The notes under the pieces: model-generated
What the model was told of the DNA's origin: nothing
What the model saw: the letters and a program-made list of their open reading frames with translations, nothing else
The model's database searches: none
Position numbers and translations under genes: made by a program
In this document: one piece after another, positions 1-7,543 of the stretch
How positions within the stretch are numbered: position 1 is the first letter of the stretch
How the letters are laid out: every line of letters starts with the position of its first letter
Assembly: GCF_006716485.1 (NCBI RefSeq)
Contig: NZ_VFPD01000001.1
Coordinates: 1,050,999 to 1,114,998 of the forward strand
DNA: 64,000 nucleotides
Reading direction: 5' to 3'
Origin: Chryseobacterium aquifrigidense
GTDB lineage: Bacteria > Bacteroidota > Bacteroidia > Flavobacteriales > Weeksellaceae

Positions 1-295
1 GCTGGAAAGCCTGGCGGTCATTAATCAGTTCCTTGGTAACGGTATTGAGCGTTAAAGGGAGATCTTTATTTTTCATCGCAATCTTAGTAGCGGCGAAAGA
101 GTAGCCGGAAGTATAATCTTTAGACTTTCTTCCGATAACCTCAACAGTTTGAACCACTGTAGATAAGGAATCTTCAGAATGGGACTGAGCATACAGAAAT
201 GAAGATGCGGTGAGGAAACTTAAACTAAAAAGTTTCGCAGAGTTTGGGGAAATACAATGAATTATTCCCGAATAATTAAAATTACTGGTAATCAT
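1..295 (-). CDS. TonB-dependent siderophore receptor, N-terminal fragment
   Basis: This is the first 98 codons of an outer-membrane receptor that continues beyond the window edge. The start is ATG at 295. The N-terminus is followed by a hydrophobic stretch ending in LYAQ, as expected for a signal peptide. The mature part has a TonB-box-like segment (VVQTVEVIGRK) and then the beginning of a plug domain with SGYSFAATKI and LPLTLNTVTKELINDRQ. That combination is typical of ferrichrome/ferric siderophore receptors of the FhuA/FoxA kind. The small secreted protein at 427-780 lies just upstream on the same strand. The substrate cannot be told from this fragment. Confidence 0.8.
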   Translation of the reverse strand, partial: MITSNFNYSGIIHCISPNSAKLFSLSFLTASSFLYAQSHSEDSLSTVVQTVEVIGRKSKDYTSGYSFAATKIAMKNKDLPLTLNTVTKELINDRQAFQ

Positions 296-426
296 GAACA
301 GGGATATACGGGCAGTAAAAATGCCCATTAATAAAAGGATATCTTTAATTGTGTGAAAACACAGGTATCCACGGAATCACAGTACAGACTAGGAAATCTG
401 TAAACGAAAAATCAGGGCAGCATTGA

Positions 427-780
427 TTAAGCTACCGCGGAAAATAAGGCTGGGGGAGCTCTGGAGCTGAAAAAATCGAGAAGACAACGATAAGAAACGG
501 CTTTTGGCTGTGGCATTTCGTTATCCTTGGTAGTATCAATGGCAAAATCCAGATTTAAGGGTTCAGGGAGAAGAACATTAGCCATATGCATATGAAGGGC
601 ACACTGGCATTCGTCGTCCTGTGAAAAGGAAGGAATTTTCTCTTCTTTTGACCCCTTTTTATAGATTACTTTACTTTTGGTGTGTCTGGCATGATCAAGA
701 CATGTGGTTACCCCGCTGACATTTGAAACAAATATCAGAAGTAAAGAAAAAACAAAAAAGACTCTGAGAAATTTTTGCAT
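427..780 (-). CDS. small secreted Cys/His-rich protein of unknown function
   Basis: A protein of about 117 residues with a signal peptide (hydrophobic core FLRVFFVFSLLLIFVSNVSG), then a short basic/acidic region, the metal-ligand-like cluster CQCALHMHM and a C-terminus ending in SSRAPPALFSAVA. Small proteins of this shape occur next to TonB receptors and metal exporters in Bacteroidetes, but I do not recognise the family with certainty. The next gene downstream on the same strand is a TonB siderophore receptor (gap 131 bp), so joint transcription is plausible. An in-frame ATG at 801 exists, but a TAnnTTTG element at 791-798 lies inside that extension, so I chose ATG 780. Confidence 0.6.
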   Translation of the reverse strand: MQKFLRVFFVFSLLLIFVSNVSGVTTCLDHARHTKSKVIYKKGSKEEKIPSFSQDDECQCALHMHMANVLLPEPLNLDFAIDTTKDNEMPQPKAVSYRCLLDFFSSRAPPALFSAVA

Positions 781-790
781 AATAGAAAAG

Positions 791-798
791 CAAATGTA
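791..798 (-). promoter_or_regulatory. -7 promoter element (TACATTTG)
   Basis: On the minus strand TACATTTG matches the flavobacterial -7 consensus TAnnTTTG and ends 10 nt before the ATG at 780. No clear TTG at the -33 position was seen. It supports the downstream start of the small secreted protein. Confidence 0.45.
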
Positions 799-1085
799 CA
801 ATTTAATTTGATAAAAATTGAATGATAAAGAAAAGTACGAGATATTTTCTTCTAAAAAGCAACAATAAATTCAGTTCTTACTATCATTTCCTGGATCGGA
901 AAAATTTTCTTTTTGAGTTCGAAGCAATATAGATAGATTAATGATATGAGATAAAGTAAATATAAAAAACTACGGTATTTCGTATGTTTTTGCAGATAGG
1001 TTTGTATTGTAAATATTTACTAGTCAGTTTGTTTTGCTTTGGCGCCTGGTTATTGATTCTGAAGTATTGTAAAAATAAGTACATT

Positions 1086-1472
1086 ATGAATACTAAAGAA
1101 TTCAGAACTTTTGATATGCCCTGTAAAAAGGGATATGGCTATGTGCAATCTGTTAAAAGCGGTGACACGGTGTGGATTTCCGGACAATTAGGCCACGATA
1201 TGGAAGGAAATCTCGCAGAAGGAATGGACAATCAATTCAGGCAGACTTATCAGAATATAGGAAAGTTGCTGATTGAGTTTGGACTCAATGCCGGCCACGT
1301 CACAGAAGAAGTTATCTATGTCACGGATATGCAGGAAGGATTTGAAAGCAGAAAAGTTTTTGGAAAGGAATTTTATGGTGAGTCCTGCATCGTTGCCAGT
1401 ACCATAGTGGGAGTGACTGCGCTGGCACTTCCCGGACAAAAAGTGGAAATTAAAATTACAGCCAAAGTTTAA
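1086..1472 (+). CDS. RidA family protein (reactive imine/enamine deaminase)
   Basis: A 128-residue protein of the YjgF/YER057c/UK114 (RidA) family. Members hydrolyse reactive enamine/imine intermediates made by PLP enzymes, or act in catabolic pathways, as cytosolic trimers. The family pattern is visible: VWISGQLGHDMEGNL, then a helix QFRQTYQNIGKLLIEFGL, VTEEVIYVTDMQEGFESRKVF and a C-terminal LALPGQKVEIKITAKV. The usual terminal strand with a conserved Arg and Glu is only partly kept, with no clear Arg in the STIVGVTALALPG segment, so it may be a divergent subgroup. An in-frame ATG at 984 would add a hydrophobic extension; the family length and a TAGGTTTG promoter-like box at 997-1004 favour 1086. 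Confidence 0.8.
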   Translation: MNTKEFRTFDMPCKKGYGYVQSVKSGDTVWISGQLGHDMEGNLAEGMDNQFRQTYQNIGKLLIEFGLNAGHVTEEVIYVTDMQEGFESRKVFGKEFYGESCIVASTIVGVTALALPGQKVEIKITAKV

Positions 1473-1598
1473 AGATTTTTATAATAAACCTGTTTATACT
1501 TTTTTAGCTGGCATATGATTGAAATCATATTCGGTGGTATCAACACTTAATTATATTTGGGCATTGAAAATTTCATATTTCTGACAAATTACAGTATG

Positions 1599-1626
1599 AC
1601 CTCCCATTGATTCGGGAGGTTTTTTT
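1599..1626 (+). terminator. rho-independent terminator
   Basis: Stem ACCTCCC / GGGAGGT (1599-1605 with 1614-1620), 8-nt loop, followed by a run of T. It lies 127 bp after the RidA gene. Confidence 0.7.
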
Positions 1627-1773
1627 GTGGGATAATTAAATAAATAATCTTTGCGCAGATCGGTAGCTATACTTACAAAGTACAGAATTTTTTTTATGAC
1701 CATAATCATAACTCTATTAATAGAGATTTATTAATTTTGAAATGTTAATCAAATTTTTTTTTATAAGTTTTTT

Positions 1774-1800
1774 ATCCTTGGAGAAATCCGGGGATTTTTC
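1774..1800 (+). terminator. terminator hairpin, first of three related copies
   Basis: Stem ATCCTTGG / CCGGGGAT (1774-1781 with 1788-1795, two G-U pairs), loop AGAAAT, then TTTTTC. The same hairpin design recurs at 2103-2124 and 3624-3644. No gene lies between the preceding terminator at 1599 and this one. Confidence 0.5.
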
Positions 1801-1904
1801 TTTTAAATTATAGCCTCACGTGGAATAAAAAATAGGCAGATCAAAACATTGTACTATTCAACAACACACCTCAGGGATCAAACAAAACGGAGAAATTTAC
1901 AAAC

Positions 1905-1993
1905 AAAATCTACACGACTGCAATTTTATACCTACAGAATTGCTTTGTTACTTCCTTAATGATCATTGTACATTTGCACATAATAAAAAGTAC
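1905..1993 (+). repeat. duplicated promoter block, copy 1
   Basis: About 89 bp that recur in diverged form at 2223-2312. Shared segments include AAAATCTACAC, TACAGAATTGCTT, ATCATTGTA-ATTTGC and ATAATAAAA-GTAC. The block contains a promoter: TTG at 1945-1947, 21-bp spacer, TACATTTG at 1969-1976. Copy 2 drives the type IX substrate gene; copy 1 has no protein gene after it. Confidence 0.6.
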
Positions 1994-2128
1994 TGATGAA
2001 AATTCATCACCTCCTTTGAAAGCGGTTACATAATTTAACATTAATAAACGTCCATATATTAATAAAGAAATAACATATTTCATGTTATATTGATTTGATT
2101 TTATCCCCGGAGAGATCCGGGGATTTTT
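1983..2128 (+). ncRNA. candidate small RNA or relic transcription unit
   Basis: A promoter (TTG 1945, TACATTTG 1969-1976) is followed 130 bp later by a strong hairpin with T-tail (2103-2124) and no open frame of useful length between. The expected transcript is about 145 nt. It could be a small RNA, or the remains of a gene copy whose promoter and terminator survive, since both resemble those around the gene at 2365-3498. The exact 5' end is inferred from the usual spacing, not seen. Confidence 0.3.
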
Positions 2129-2129
2129 A
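2103..2129 (+). terminator. terminator hairpin, second related copy
   Basis: Perfect stem ATCCCCGG / CCGGGGAT (2103-2110 with 2117-2124), loop AGAGAT, followed by TTTTA. Confidence 0.65.
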
Positions 2130-2222
2130 TGATAATACATTAAATTCTGATGTATAAAGGGCATTACTTTTCTCATTCATGTAGAATTTATTATTCTAAA
2201 TAGGTTGATAAGAAGCACCATT

Positions 2223-2312
2223 AAAATCTACACCCACTATAATTTATATCTACAGAATTGCTTCGTGACTACAGTAATCATCATTGTAGATTTGCCCCAT
2301 AATAAAAGGTAC
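2223..2312 (+). repeat. duplicated promoter block, copy 2, with promoter of the type IX substrate gene
   Basis: Diverged copy of 1905-1993, offset 318 bp. It carries TAGATTTG at 2287-2294 as the -7 element. The ATG of the next gene follows at 2365, giving a leader of about 65 nt. Confidence 0.55.
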
Positions 2313-2364
2313 CTTATCAAAACGATCGTTCATTAATTTATATCTCAACTAAAATTATTACAGA

Positions 2365-3498
2365 ATGAAAAAAACTTATTTTCTACTTCTTTTAGCATTT
2401 TCAGGGTTAAGCTTCGGGCAAACGAACCATACCTGTTCTACTGCCAGAGAGGTCTCCCAATTCCCCTATACGTTTGATCAGACAGATGGAATAACATCTC
2501 CAGCTGATGGCTTGAAAAATACTTGTCCGGATACAATGAATGATGGTCTTTGGTATTCCTTTAAAGGTGATGGGAGTTATATCAGTATTAAAGCTACTAC
2601 TACATCTGATTGGGATCATCAGATAGGAGTATATACAGGAGATTGTACTGATCTTATATGTGGGGCAACAGTAGATGAAAAAGGGTACGGTATAGGAAAT
2701 GCTGAAACACTTACCATTTCCACTTTACCGGGAACGACCTACTATGTAAATGTTGGTCAGAGTTCTGGTAGTGACCTTCCAGAGGGGAATTTCAAAATAG
2801 AAATAAGCAAGATCAACGTATCTCTTATACCCTCTAATGATAAGTGTTCAACAGCCAAACAAGTTCCTCAATTGCCATATGCATGGATTCAGATCGATGG
2901 TGTTGATGCTATCAATGATGGCTTGATAACGACTTGTTCAGATGGAATGAATGATGGTCTTTGGTATTCTTTTACAGGAGACGGAAAGAATACAACCATT
3001 AAAGCTATTACTCTTTCTGAGTGGGATCATCAAATAGGAGTATATACCGGAAATTGTAATGATCTTGTATGTGTAGAAACAGTAGATAATGAAATACAAT
3101 CTGGTATAGGAAAAGTTGAAACACTTACCATTTCCACTGTACCGGGAACTAAATATTATATAAATGTTGGCCAGAATGAAGGTAATACTGATGCAAAAGA
3201 GGGAAATTTCATTATTGAGATCACTACAGAAGCTTCACTGGCTACTAATGAAATTTCTGGTTCAAAAGCTGGCAGCCTTATTAAATTATATCCCAATCCT
3301 TTCATAGATGCATTACATATTTCAGATAGTACCAAAGTAAGGTCAATTTCGATCCTTGATATTTCAGGGAAGCTGATCAAAACTATAGATAAACCCAATG
3401 CTGTTCTTTATTTAGAAGATCTGAAACAAGGAGGATATTTCATTACTTTGCACCAGAAAGATGGCTCTAAACAAACGCTGAAAGTGATTAAGAAATAA
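2365..3498 (+). CDS. secreted two-repeat protein with type IX secretion sorting domain
   Basis: A 377-residue exported protein. Residues 1-19 form a signal peptide (MKKTYFLLLLAFSGLSFGQ). Two homologous domains follow, about residues 23-147 and 160-287, with an exact 137-residue offset between their Cys residues (24, 54, 94, 99 and 161, 191, 231, 236), so two disulfides per domain are likely. Both share NDGLWYSF-GDG and WDHQIGVYTG-C and look like pre-peptidase C-terminal (PPC)-type beta domains. The C-terminus (about 300-377) is a type A type IX sorting domain: LYPNPF, ISILDISGKLI, L-GGYFI and a basic end. The protein should cross the outer membrane by the PorSS/T9SS and be released or anchored after tail removal. 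No catalytic domain is visible, so adhesion or binding is a guess. Confidence 0.85.
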   Translation: MKKTYFLLLLAFSGLSFGQTNHTCSTAREVSQFPYTFDQTDGITSPADGLKNTCPDTMNDGLWYSFKGDGSYISIKATTTSDWDHQIGVYTGDCTDLICGATVDEKGYGIGNAETLTISTLPGTTYYVNVGQSSGSDLPEGNFKIEISKINVSLIPSNDKCSTAKQVPQLPYAWIQIDGVDAINDGLITTCSDGMNDGLWYSFTGDGKNTTIKAITLSEWDHQIGVYTGNCNDLVCVETVDNEIQSGIGKVETLTISTVPGTKYYINVGQNEGNTDAKEGNFIIEITTEASLATNEISGSKAGSLIKLYPNPFIDALHISDSTKVRSISILDISGKLIKTIDKPNAVLYLEDLKQGGYFITLHQKDGSKQTLKVIKK

Positions 3499-3623
3499 TC
3501 AGCGTATAGTATCAATAGCCCTTATACAAAATGTATTAAATTGATGAACAAAGTTGAAAACTTTGTCTATTCATAAAAAGCAACTCATCTCATATTTGAG
3601 TTTTCATGGTTATTAGTTTTTTT

Positions 3624-3651
3624 ATCCCCGGTTAGTCCGGGGGTTTTTCTT
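3624..3651 (+). terminator. terminator hairpin, third related copy
   Basis: Stem ATCCCCGG / CCGGGGGT (3624-3631 with 3637-3644, one G-U pair), loop TTAGT, then TTTTCTTTTT. It lies 125 bp after the type IX substrate gene. Confidence 0.7.
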
Positions 3652-3683
3652 TTTATAACTTAGGGTAAAAATCAAATGGATGA

Positions 3684-3830
3684 CCATACAATATTCAAGC
3701 GGCTGTAGACACAGATCCTGTGAATATACTAGATCCAAATTTTCTACTTTCACCTTATGATACTTTGTTAAAAAACGGTCAGATGAAGTCTGGAAAAGCA
3801 ATTGACTCTGATGTAACAGTTTTGAGATGA
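3684..3830 (+). pseudogene. possible 3' remnant of a lost gene
   Basis: A 48-codon open stretch ending in TGA at 3828-3830, with no start codon near its upstream stop. Its translation has natural protein composition (AAVDTDPVNILDPNFLLSPY in the middle, ending SGKAIDSDVTVLR). I do not recognise the family. It may be the decayed 3' end of a gene whose 5' part has been lost. The rest of the 3499-4009 gap holds only the terminator at 3624 and AT-rich sequence before the next gene. Confidence 0.25.
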
Positions 3831-4009
3831 TAATTGTCTTCATTATATAGTTAAAATAATATAACCATCCTTACACAGGCTGCAAAGTATTGAGTTAAAT
3901 AAAATGGAAAACGTTTTAACAGAAACTAATATGAAGCCTTTAGCCAGCATCTTAACCATTAGATACTAATGATTACAGAAAGATTTATTAATTCTCTAAC
4001 AATAACCTC

Positions 4010-5755
4010 ATGAAAGTATATACATTTATTCTGATTCTATTGATTTTTTTTCCGATACCCGCCGTACAGGCTCAACAAACAGTATGGGTCAGTCAGCAGG
4101 AAAAGGGAAGTCTGTACAGTATTCAGGATAGTGTAATGATCCGTACAAAAGATGGAGAGGAGATTTCTGCAATTGTGGTAAGTAAAAAAGATGACCATAC
4201 TCCACGACCTGTCATATTACAATTCACAATCTATGTTCGGGATCAGGGACGCGATATGCAGTCGCTTAAAGAAGCTGCAGATAGAGGTTATGTAGGTGTT
4301 ATGGCGTATACAAGAGGAAAGCGCTTCAGCAAATCTGAAATTTATCCGTATGAAACTGATGGAAAAGATGCCTATGATGTCATTGACTGGATCAGCAAAC
4401 AGCCATGGTGTAATGGCAAAGTAGGAATGTATGGAGGAAGCTACAATGGTTTCACACAATGGGCAGCAGCAAAAAATCTTCATCCTGCACTGAAAACGAT
4501 TGTTCCTTACGTTGCCAATCGTCCGGGAATGGGACTTCCCATGGAAAATAATATTTTTATCAATCCCAATTACGAATGGTCTTTTTACGTAAGCAATAAT
4601 AAATATCTGGATAATAAAACGGGGGATGACAGGAAGAGGTTCCGTGATATGATGTTCAGATGGTGGGAAACCGGAGTAGCCTACAATAAAATGGACAGTA
4701 TTGATGGTACACCAAACCGGCTTTTTCAGCGTTGGATAAGTCATCCTGCCTTTGATTCTTATTGGCAGAATATGGCTCCGTATAAAGAAGATTTTGCAAG
4801 GATTACTATTCCCGTATTGGCATTTGACGGTTATTATAATGATTCTCAGAATTCAGGAATTTATTATCTGCGCGAGCTCAATAAATACAGTCCCCACACT
4901 CCGGTTTATCTGGTGATTGGGCCTTATGGTCACTTTGGAACACAAATGGGGGGACAGGAAGTTATCAATGGATATACAGTCAGTAAAAATGCTTTATTCC
5001 CTATCAAGGAATACACATATCAGTGGCTGGATTATATTCTGAACGGTACAGAAAAACCGGCTTTTCTGAAAGATAAAATCAATTATCAGGTCATGGGAAC
5101 GGATGAATGGCGAAGTGCAGCTTCACTGGAGGCTATGCATAACACTTATTTGAAATTCTATCTAAGTTCGTATAAAGTCAGCAATAATGAGTATTTGCTA
5201 AGACGAAATAAGCCTGAACCCAATCAGTTTTTGATTCAGAAAATAGATTTTGCAGATCGTACAATCAATAATAATGACTATTATCCTGATCCTGTTATTC
5301 GGGAAAGTGTATCCGATAACGGTTATATTTTCATGAGTGACCCTCTGGATGCTATGATTGTGAACGGATCATTTTTAGGAAATATAAAACTGAGTATCAA
5401 CAAAAAAGATGTAGATCTGGGAGTTACCCTTTATGAACTCACACCTGGAGGCCAATATTTTCATCTTTCCTATTATATCGGCCGTGCGAGCTATAGCAAA
5501 GACAATACTAAAAGAAAATTGTTGACCCCAGGTAAAAAAGAAACCATCATATTTGAAAATACCCACCTGATCAGCAAACAGCTGCAGAAAGGAAGCCGGT
5601 TGGTAGTGGTGCTGAATGTCAACAAAAATCCTTTCTCAGAACTGAACTATGGAAGCGGAAAAACAGTAACCACGGAAACCATTGCCGATGCAAAAGAACC
5701 CTTGATTGTCCAATGGTTTAATGATAGTTTTGTTGAGGTTCCTGTTTTAAAATAA
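4010..5755 (+). CDS. CocE/NonD family (S15-like) alpha/beta hydrolase, secreted
   Basis: A 581-residue exported hydrolase with signal peptide residues 1-21 (hydrophobic core FILILLIFFPIPAVQA). It has the layout of the X-Pro dipeptidyl-peptidase/cocaine esterase family, which cleaves acyl esters or amides: N-terminal strand pair around VMIRTKDGEEISAIVV, alpha/beta hydrolase core, cap, and C-terminal jelly-roll (about 360-581). The nucleophile is Ser144 in GMYGGSYNG and the catalytic His is probably His308 in GPYGHFG. At the usual GWYD motif the sequence reads GYYND, so the catalytic Asp is either shifted to Asp278 or replaced by Asn277. The substrate is unknown; dipeptide or alpha-amino ester hydrolysis is possible. 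The gene is followed 13 bp later by a truncated peptidase fragment. Confidence 0.8.
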   Translation: MKVYTFILILLIFFPIPAVQAQQTVWVSQQEKGSLYSIQDSVMIRTKDGEEISAIVVSKKDDHTPRPVILQFTIYVRDQGRDMQSLKEAADRGYVGVMAYTRGKRFSKSEIYPYETDGKDAYDVIDWISKQPWCNGKVGMYGGSYNGFTQWAAAKNLHPALKTIVPYVANRPGMGLPMENNIFINPNYEWSFYVSNNKYLDNKTGDDRKRFRDMMFRWWETGVAYNKMDSIDGTPNRLFQRWISHPAFDSYWQNMAPYKEDFARITIPVLAFDGYYNDSQNSGIYYLRELNKYSPHTPVYLVIGPYGHFGTQMGGQEVINGYTVSKNALFPIKEYTYQWLDYILNGTEKPAFLKDKINYQVMGTDEWRSAASLEAMHNTYLKFYLSSYKVSNNEYLLRRNKPEPNQFLIQKIDFADRTINNNDYYPDPVIRESVSDNGYIFMSDPLDAMIVNGSFLGNIKLSINKKDVDLGVTLYELTPGGQYFHLSYYIGRASYSKDNTKRKLLTPGKKETIIFENTHLISKQLQKGSRLVVVLNVNKNPFSELNYGSGKTVTTETIADAKEPLIVQWFNDSFVEVPVLK

Positions 5756-5768
5756 CCAATATTTCCAT

Positions 5769-6155
5769 ATGATTAAGACTATTATAAATGATGATGAGAA
5801 ATTTTTAAAAATTCTACATGGGCTAAATACACAATTTTATCATAAGGTCGTCACCACAAAACAAATTGAAAATTATATCAATAGTCAGTCAGGACTAGAT
5901 TTTAATGCTGTGTTTGATCAGTATCTGAGAACTACCCAAATTCCAGTACTGGAATATTTTATAAAAGACCATCAATTGCAGTATCGATTTACAAATTGTA
6001 TTCATAATTTTTCAATGCCAATGAAGATTATCGGTATTGAAGACTGGTTTTCACCAAGTACTTCCTGGCAGTCATATGATTTGGGAAATACATTTATTGA
6101 TCAAGTTGATATTGATCCTGATTTCTATATAAAAAAGTTGAAAGTAAAAGAATAA
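5769..6155 (+). pseudogene. C-terminal remnant of an M1 family metallopeptidase
   Basis: A 128-codon frame that matches only the end of M1 (aminopeptidase N-like) peptidases: MIKTIINDDEKFLKILHGLN, a variant of the helix that follows the active site, then TTKQIENYINSQSGLDFNAV, FDQYLRTTQIPVLEY and the final beta segment. The zinc motif HExxH and the whole N-terminal two thirds are missing; full-length relatives have 550 residues or more. It is best read as the tail left after a deletion that joined it to the CocE-like gene. A translated fragment from ATG 5769 is possible but would not be a working peptidase. Confidence 0.6.
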
Positions 6156-6256
6156 CTTTTAAAGTTGTAATATAGCTGTAGAGATTTAATCAGGTGGTAA
6201 TTTTAAAACAGCGGTCCCGGCTGTATATATACGAAAAAGTGTTAATTTTTTTTAAT

Positions 6257-6270
6257 CGAATGATTATTCG
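6257..6270. promoter_or_regulatory. palindromic operator 1 for the TetR regulator
   Basis: Inverted repeat CGAAT-GATT-ATTCG just upstream of the -7 box TATATTTG of the regulator gene. A near-identical site lies before the next gene (6891-6904). The pairing with a TetR gene makes an autoregulatory operator likely. Confidence 0.6.
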
Positions 6271-6272
6271 TT

Positions 6273-6280
6273 TATATTTG
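6273..6280 (+). promoter_or_regulatory. -7 promoter element (TATATTTG) of the TetR gene
   Basis: Matches TAnnTTTG and ends only 4 nt before the GTG at 6285, so the transcript must be leaderless or nearly so. The operator at 6257-6270 overlaps the promoter spacer. Confidence 0.5.
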
Positions 6281-6284
6281 CAGA

Positions 6285-6872
6285 GTGAGATTAAAAGATG
6301 ACAAAAAAGAACTGATCATTCGCCGGGAGGCCATAAAGATGATCGTGGAAAATGGCTTTGATGGGTTTAGTATGCAGAAACTGGCAAAAAAGGCTGCCAT
6401 ATCTCCATCTACCATTTATGTTTATTTTAAAAACCGTGAAGATCTGGTGAATCAGCTCTATATTGAGGTACATAATAAATTTGAAAGGGAAGCATTGATC
6501 GGGTTTGATGCTCAGTTAAAGTTTAAAGAAGGATTGTGGCTTCAATGGAAAAACCGACTTGAAAATATCTTACAAAATCCTTTGGAATACCGTTTCCATG
6601 AACAATTCAGGAATTCGCCACTAATCAATACAAAGGGCATCCAGCAAACTGTTTTCAGGAAAATAATGAGTGACTTTGTTAAAAACGCTGTGATGCGTAA
6701 AGAGATACCGGATTTACCAGTTGAAGTGTTTTGGACTGTCGCTTATGGACCTTTTTATACACTCATCAAATTCCATCTTGATAAAGCTACGATGTCCGGT
6801 AAGCCATTTTCATTAACTGCCCAAAATTTACGGCAAACTTTCGAGCTGGTCGCAAAAGCTTTACAAACATAA
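6285..6872 (+). CDS. TetR/AcrR family transcriptional regulator
   Basis: A 195-residue one-component repressor. The N-terminal helix-turn-helix (about residues 12-57) is clear: AIKMIVENGFDGFSMQKLA, KKAAISPSTIYVYFKNREDL. The C-terminal ligand/dimer domain is family-typical in length but not diagnostic. The start is GTG at 6285; the next in-frame Met would cut the first DNA-binding helix. The gene is flanked by two copies of a CGAA-type palindrome, one over its own promoter and one before the VOC gene 60 bp downstream, which suggests it represses both. The inducer is unknown. Confidence 0.85.
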   Translation: MRLKDDKKELIIRREAIKMIVENGFDGFSMQKLAKKAAISPSTIYVYFKNREDLVNQLYIEVHNKFEREALIGFDAQLKFKEGLWLQWKNRLENILQNPLEYRFHEQFRNSPLINTKGIQQTVFRKIMSDFVKNAVMRKEIPDLPVEVFWTVAYGPFYTLIKFHLDKATMSGKPFSLTAQNLRQTFELVAKALQT

Positions 6873-6890
6873 AAAATTTTAATTTTTAAT

Positions 6891-6904
6891 CGAATGAATG
6901 TTCG
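6891..6904. promoter_or_regulatory. palindromic operator 2 for the TetR regulator
   Basis: CGAA-TGAATG-TTCG, preceded by the same AAT as operator 1. It lies 28 bp before the VOC gene start and 18 bp after the TetR stop. Confidence 0.55.
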
Positions 6905-6932
6905 ATAATATATAACCATTTAAATTGATACT

Positions 6933-7298
6933 ATGACAATTAATCACTTGAACCTCGTCGTTACCGATGTACGTAAATCGGTTCTTTTTTTTGAGAAATA
7001 TTTTGAGTTCACTTGTGAGCTTATAAAAGGAGAACACATAATTGCTATATTAAGCAATAAAGAAAATTTTACGCTCGTCCTGATGAACAGTAAAAATGAA
7101 GATACCACCTATCCAAAAGACTTCCATATAGGTTTTATTTTAAATCACCTGGATGAGGTTGATGATCTGTATCAAAAATTGATTAAAGATGGTATAGCAA
7201 TACAGCAGTCACCCAGAAAAATTAGGAACAGCTATGCTTTCTACTTCTGGTTCGAAAATATATTCATTGAAGTAGGGCATTACCTTTCCTGGATGTAA
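6933..7298 (+). CDS. VOC family protein (glyoxalase/dioxygenase fold)
   Basis: A 121-residue protein made of the two beta-alpha-beta-beta-beta halves of the vicinal oxygen chelate superfamily. The first strand carries the conserved His (INHLNLVVTDV, His5) and the last strand the conserved Glu (NIFIEVGHYL), both usual metal ligands; HIGFILNHLDEVDDL supplies the central part. The superfamily includes glyoxalases, antibiotic-binding proteins and ring-cleaving dioxygenases, and the sequence does not decide between them. The gene lies behind a TetR regulator and one of its operators, so induced detoxification is a reasonable inference. Confidence 0.75.
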   Translation: MTINHLNLVVTDVRKSVLFFEKYFEFTCELIKGEHIIAILSNKENFTLVLMNSKNEDTTYPKDFHIGFILNHLDEVDDLYQKLIKDGIAIQQSPRKIRNSYAFYFWFENIFIEVGHYLSWM

Positions 7299-7543
7299 GC
7301 AGCTGGAATAGAATATTTTTAATTGTTCTTTGTATTAGAAACCTGAATTTGAGTCCTAAAGGATTGCTTGGAGAAAAATACTAAGAATACCATTCAAAAT
7401 AAGCTTTTGTAAAGTTGATCAATCCATCTTTAAGCAACTTTAATTGCACTTCATTTTCAATATCTGCTGACAAATTTTTAAATTAATTTGATAATATTAC
7501 AAAATGACCTATTTTTAGTATTTTATTACAAAAATACTATTCA

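Noticed and set aside
984..1085. Hydrophobic N-terminal extension of the RidA protein from ATG 984
   Set aside because: RidA proteins are cytosolic and about 128 residues; a promoter-like box lies inside the extension.
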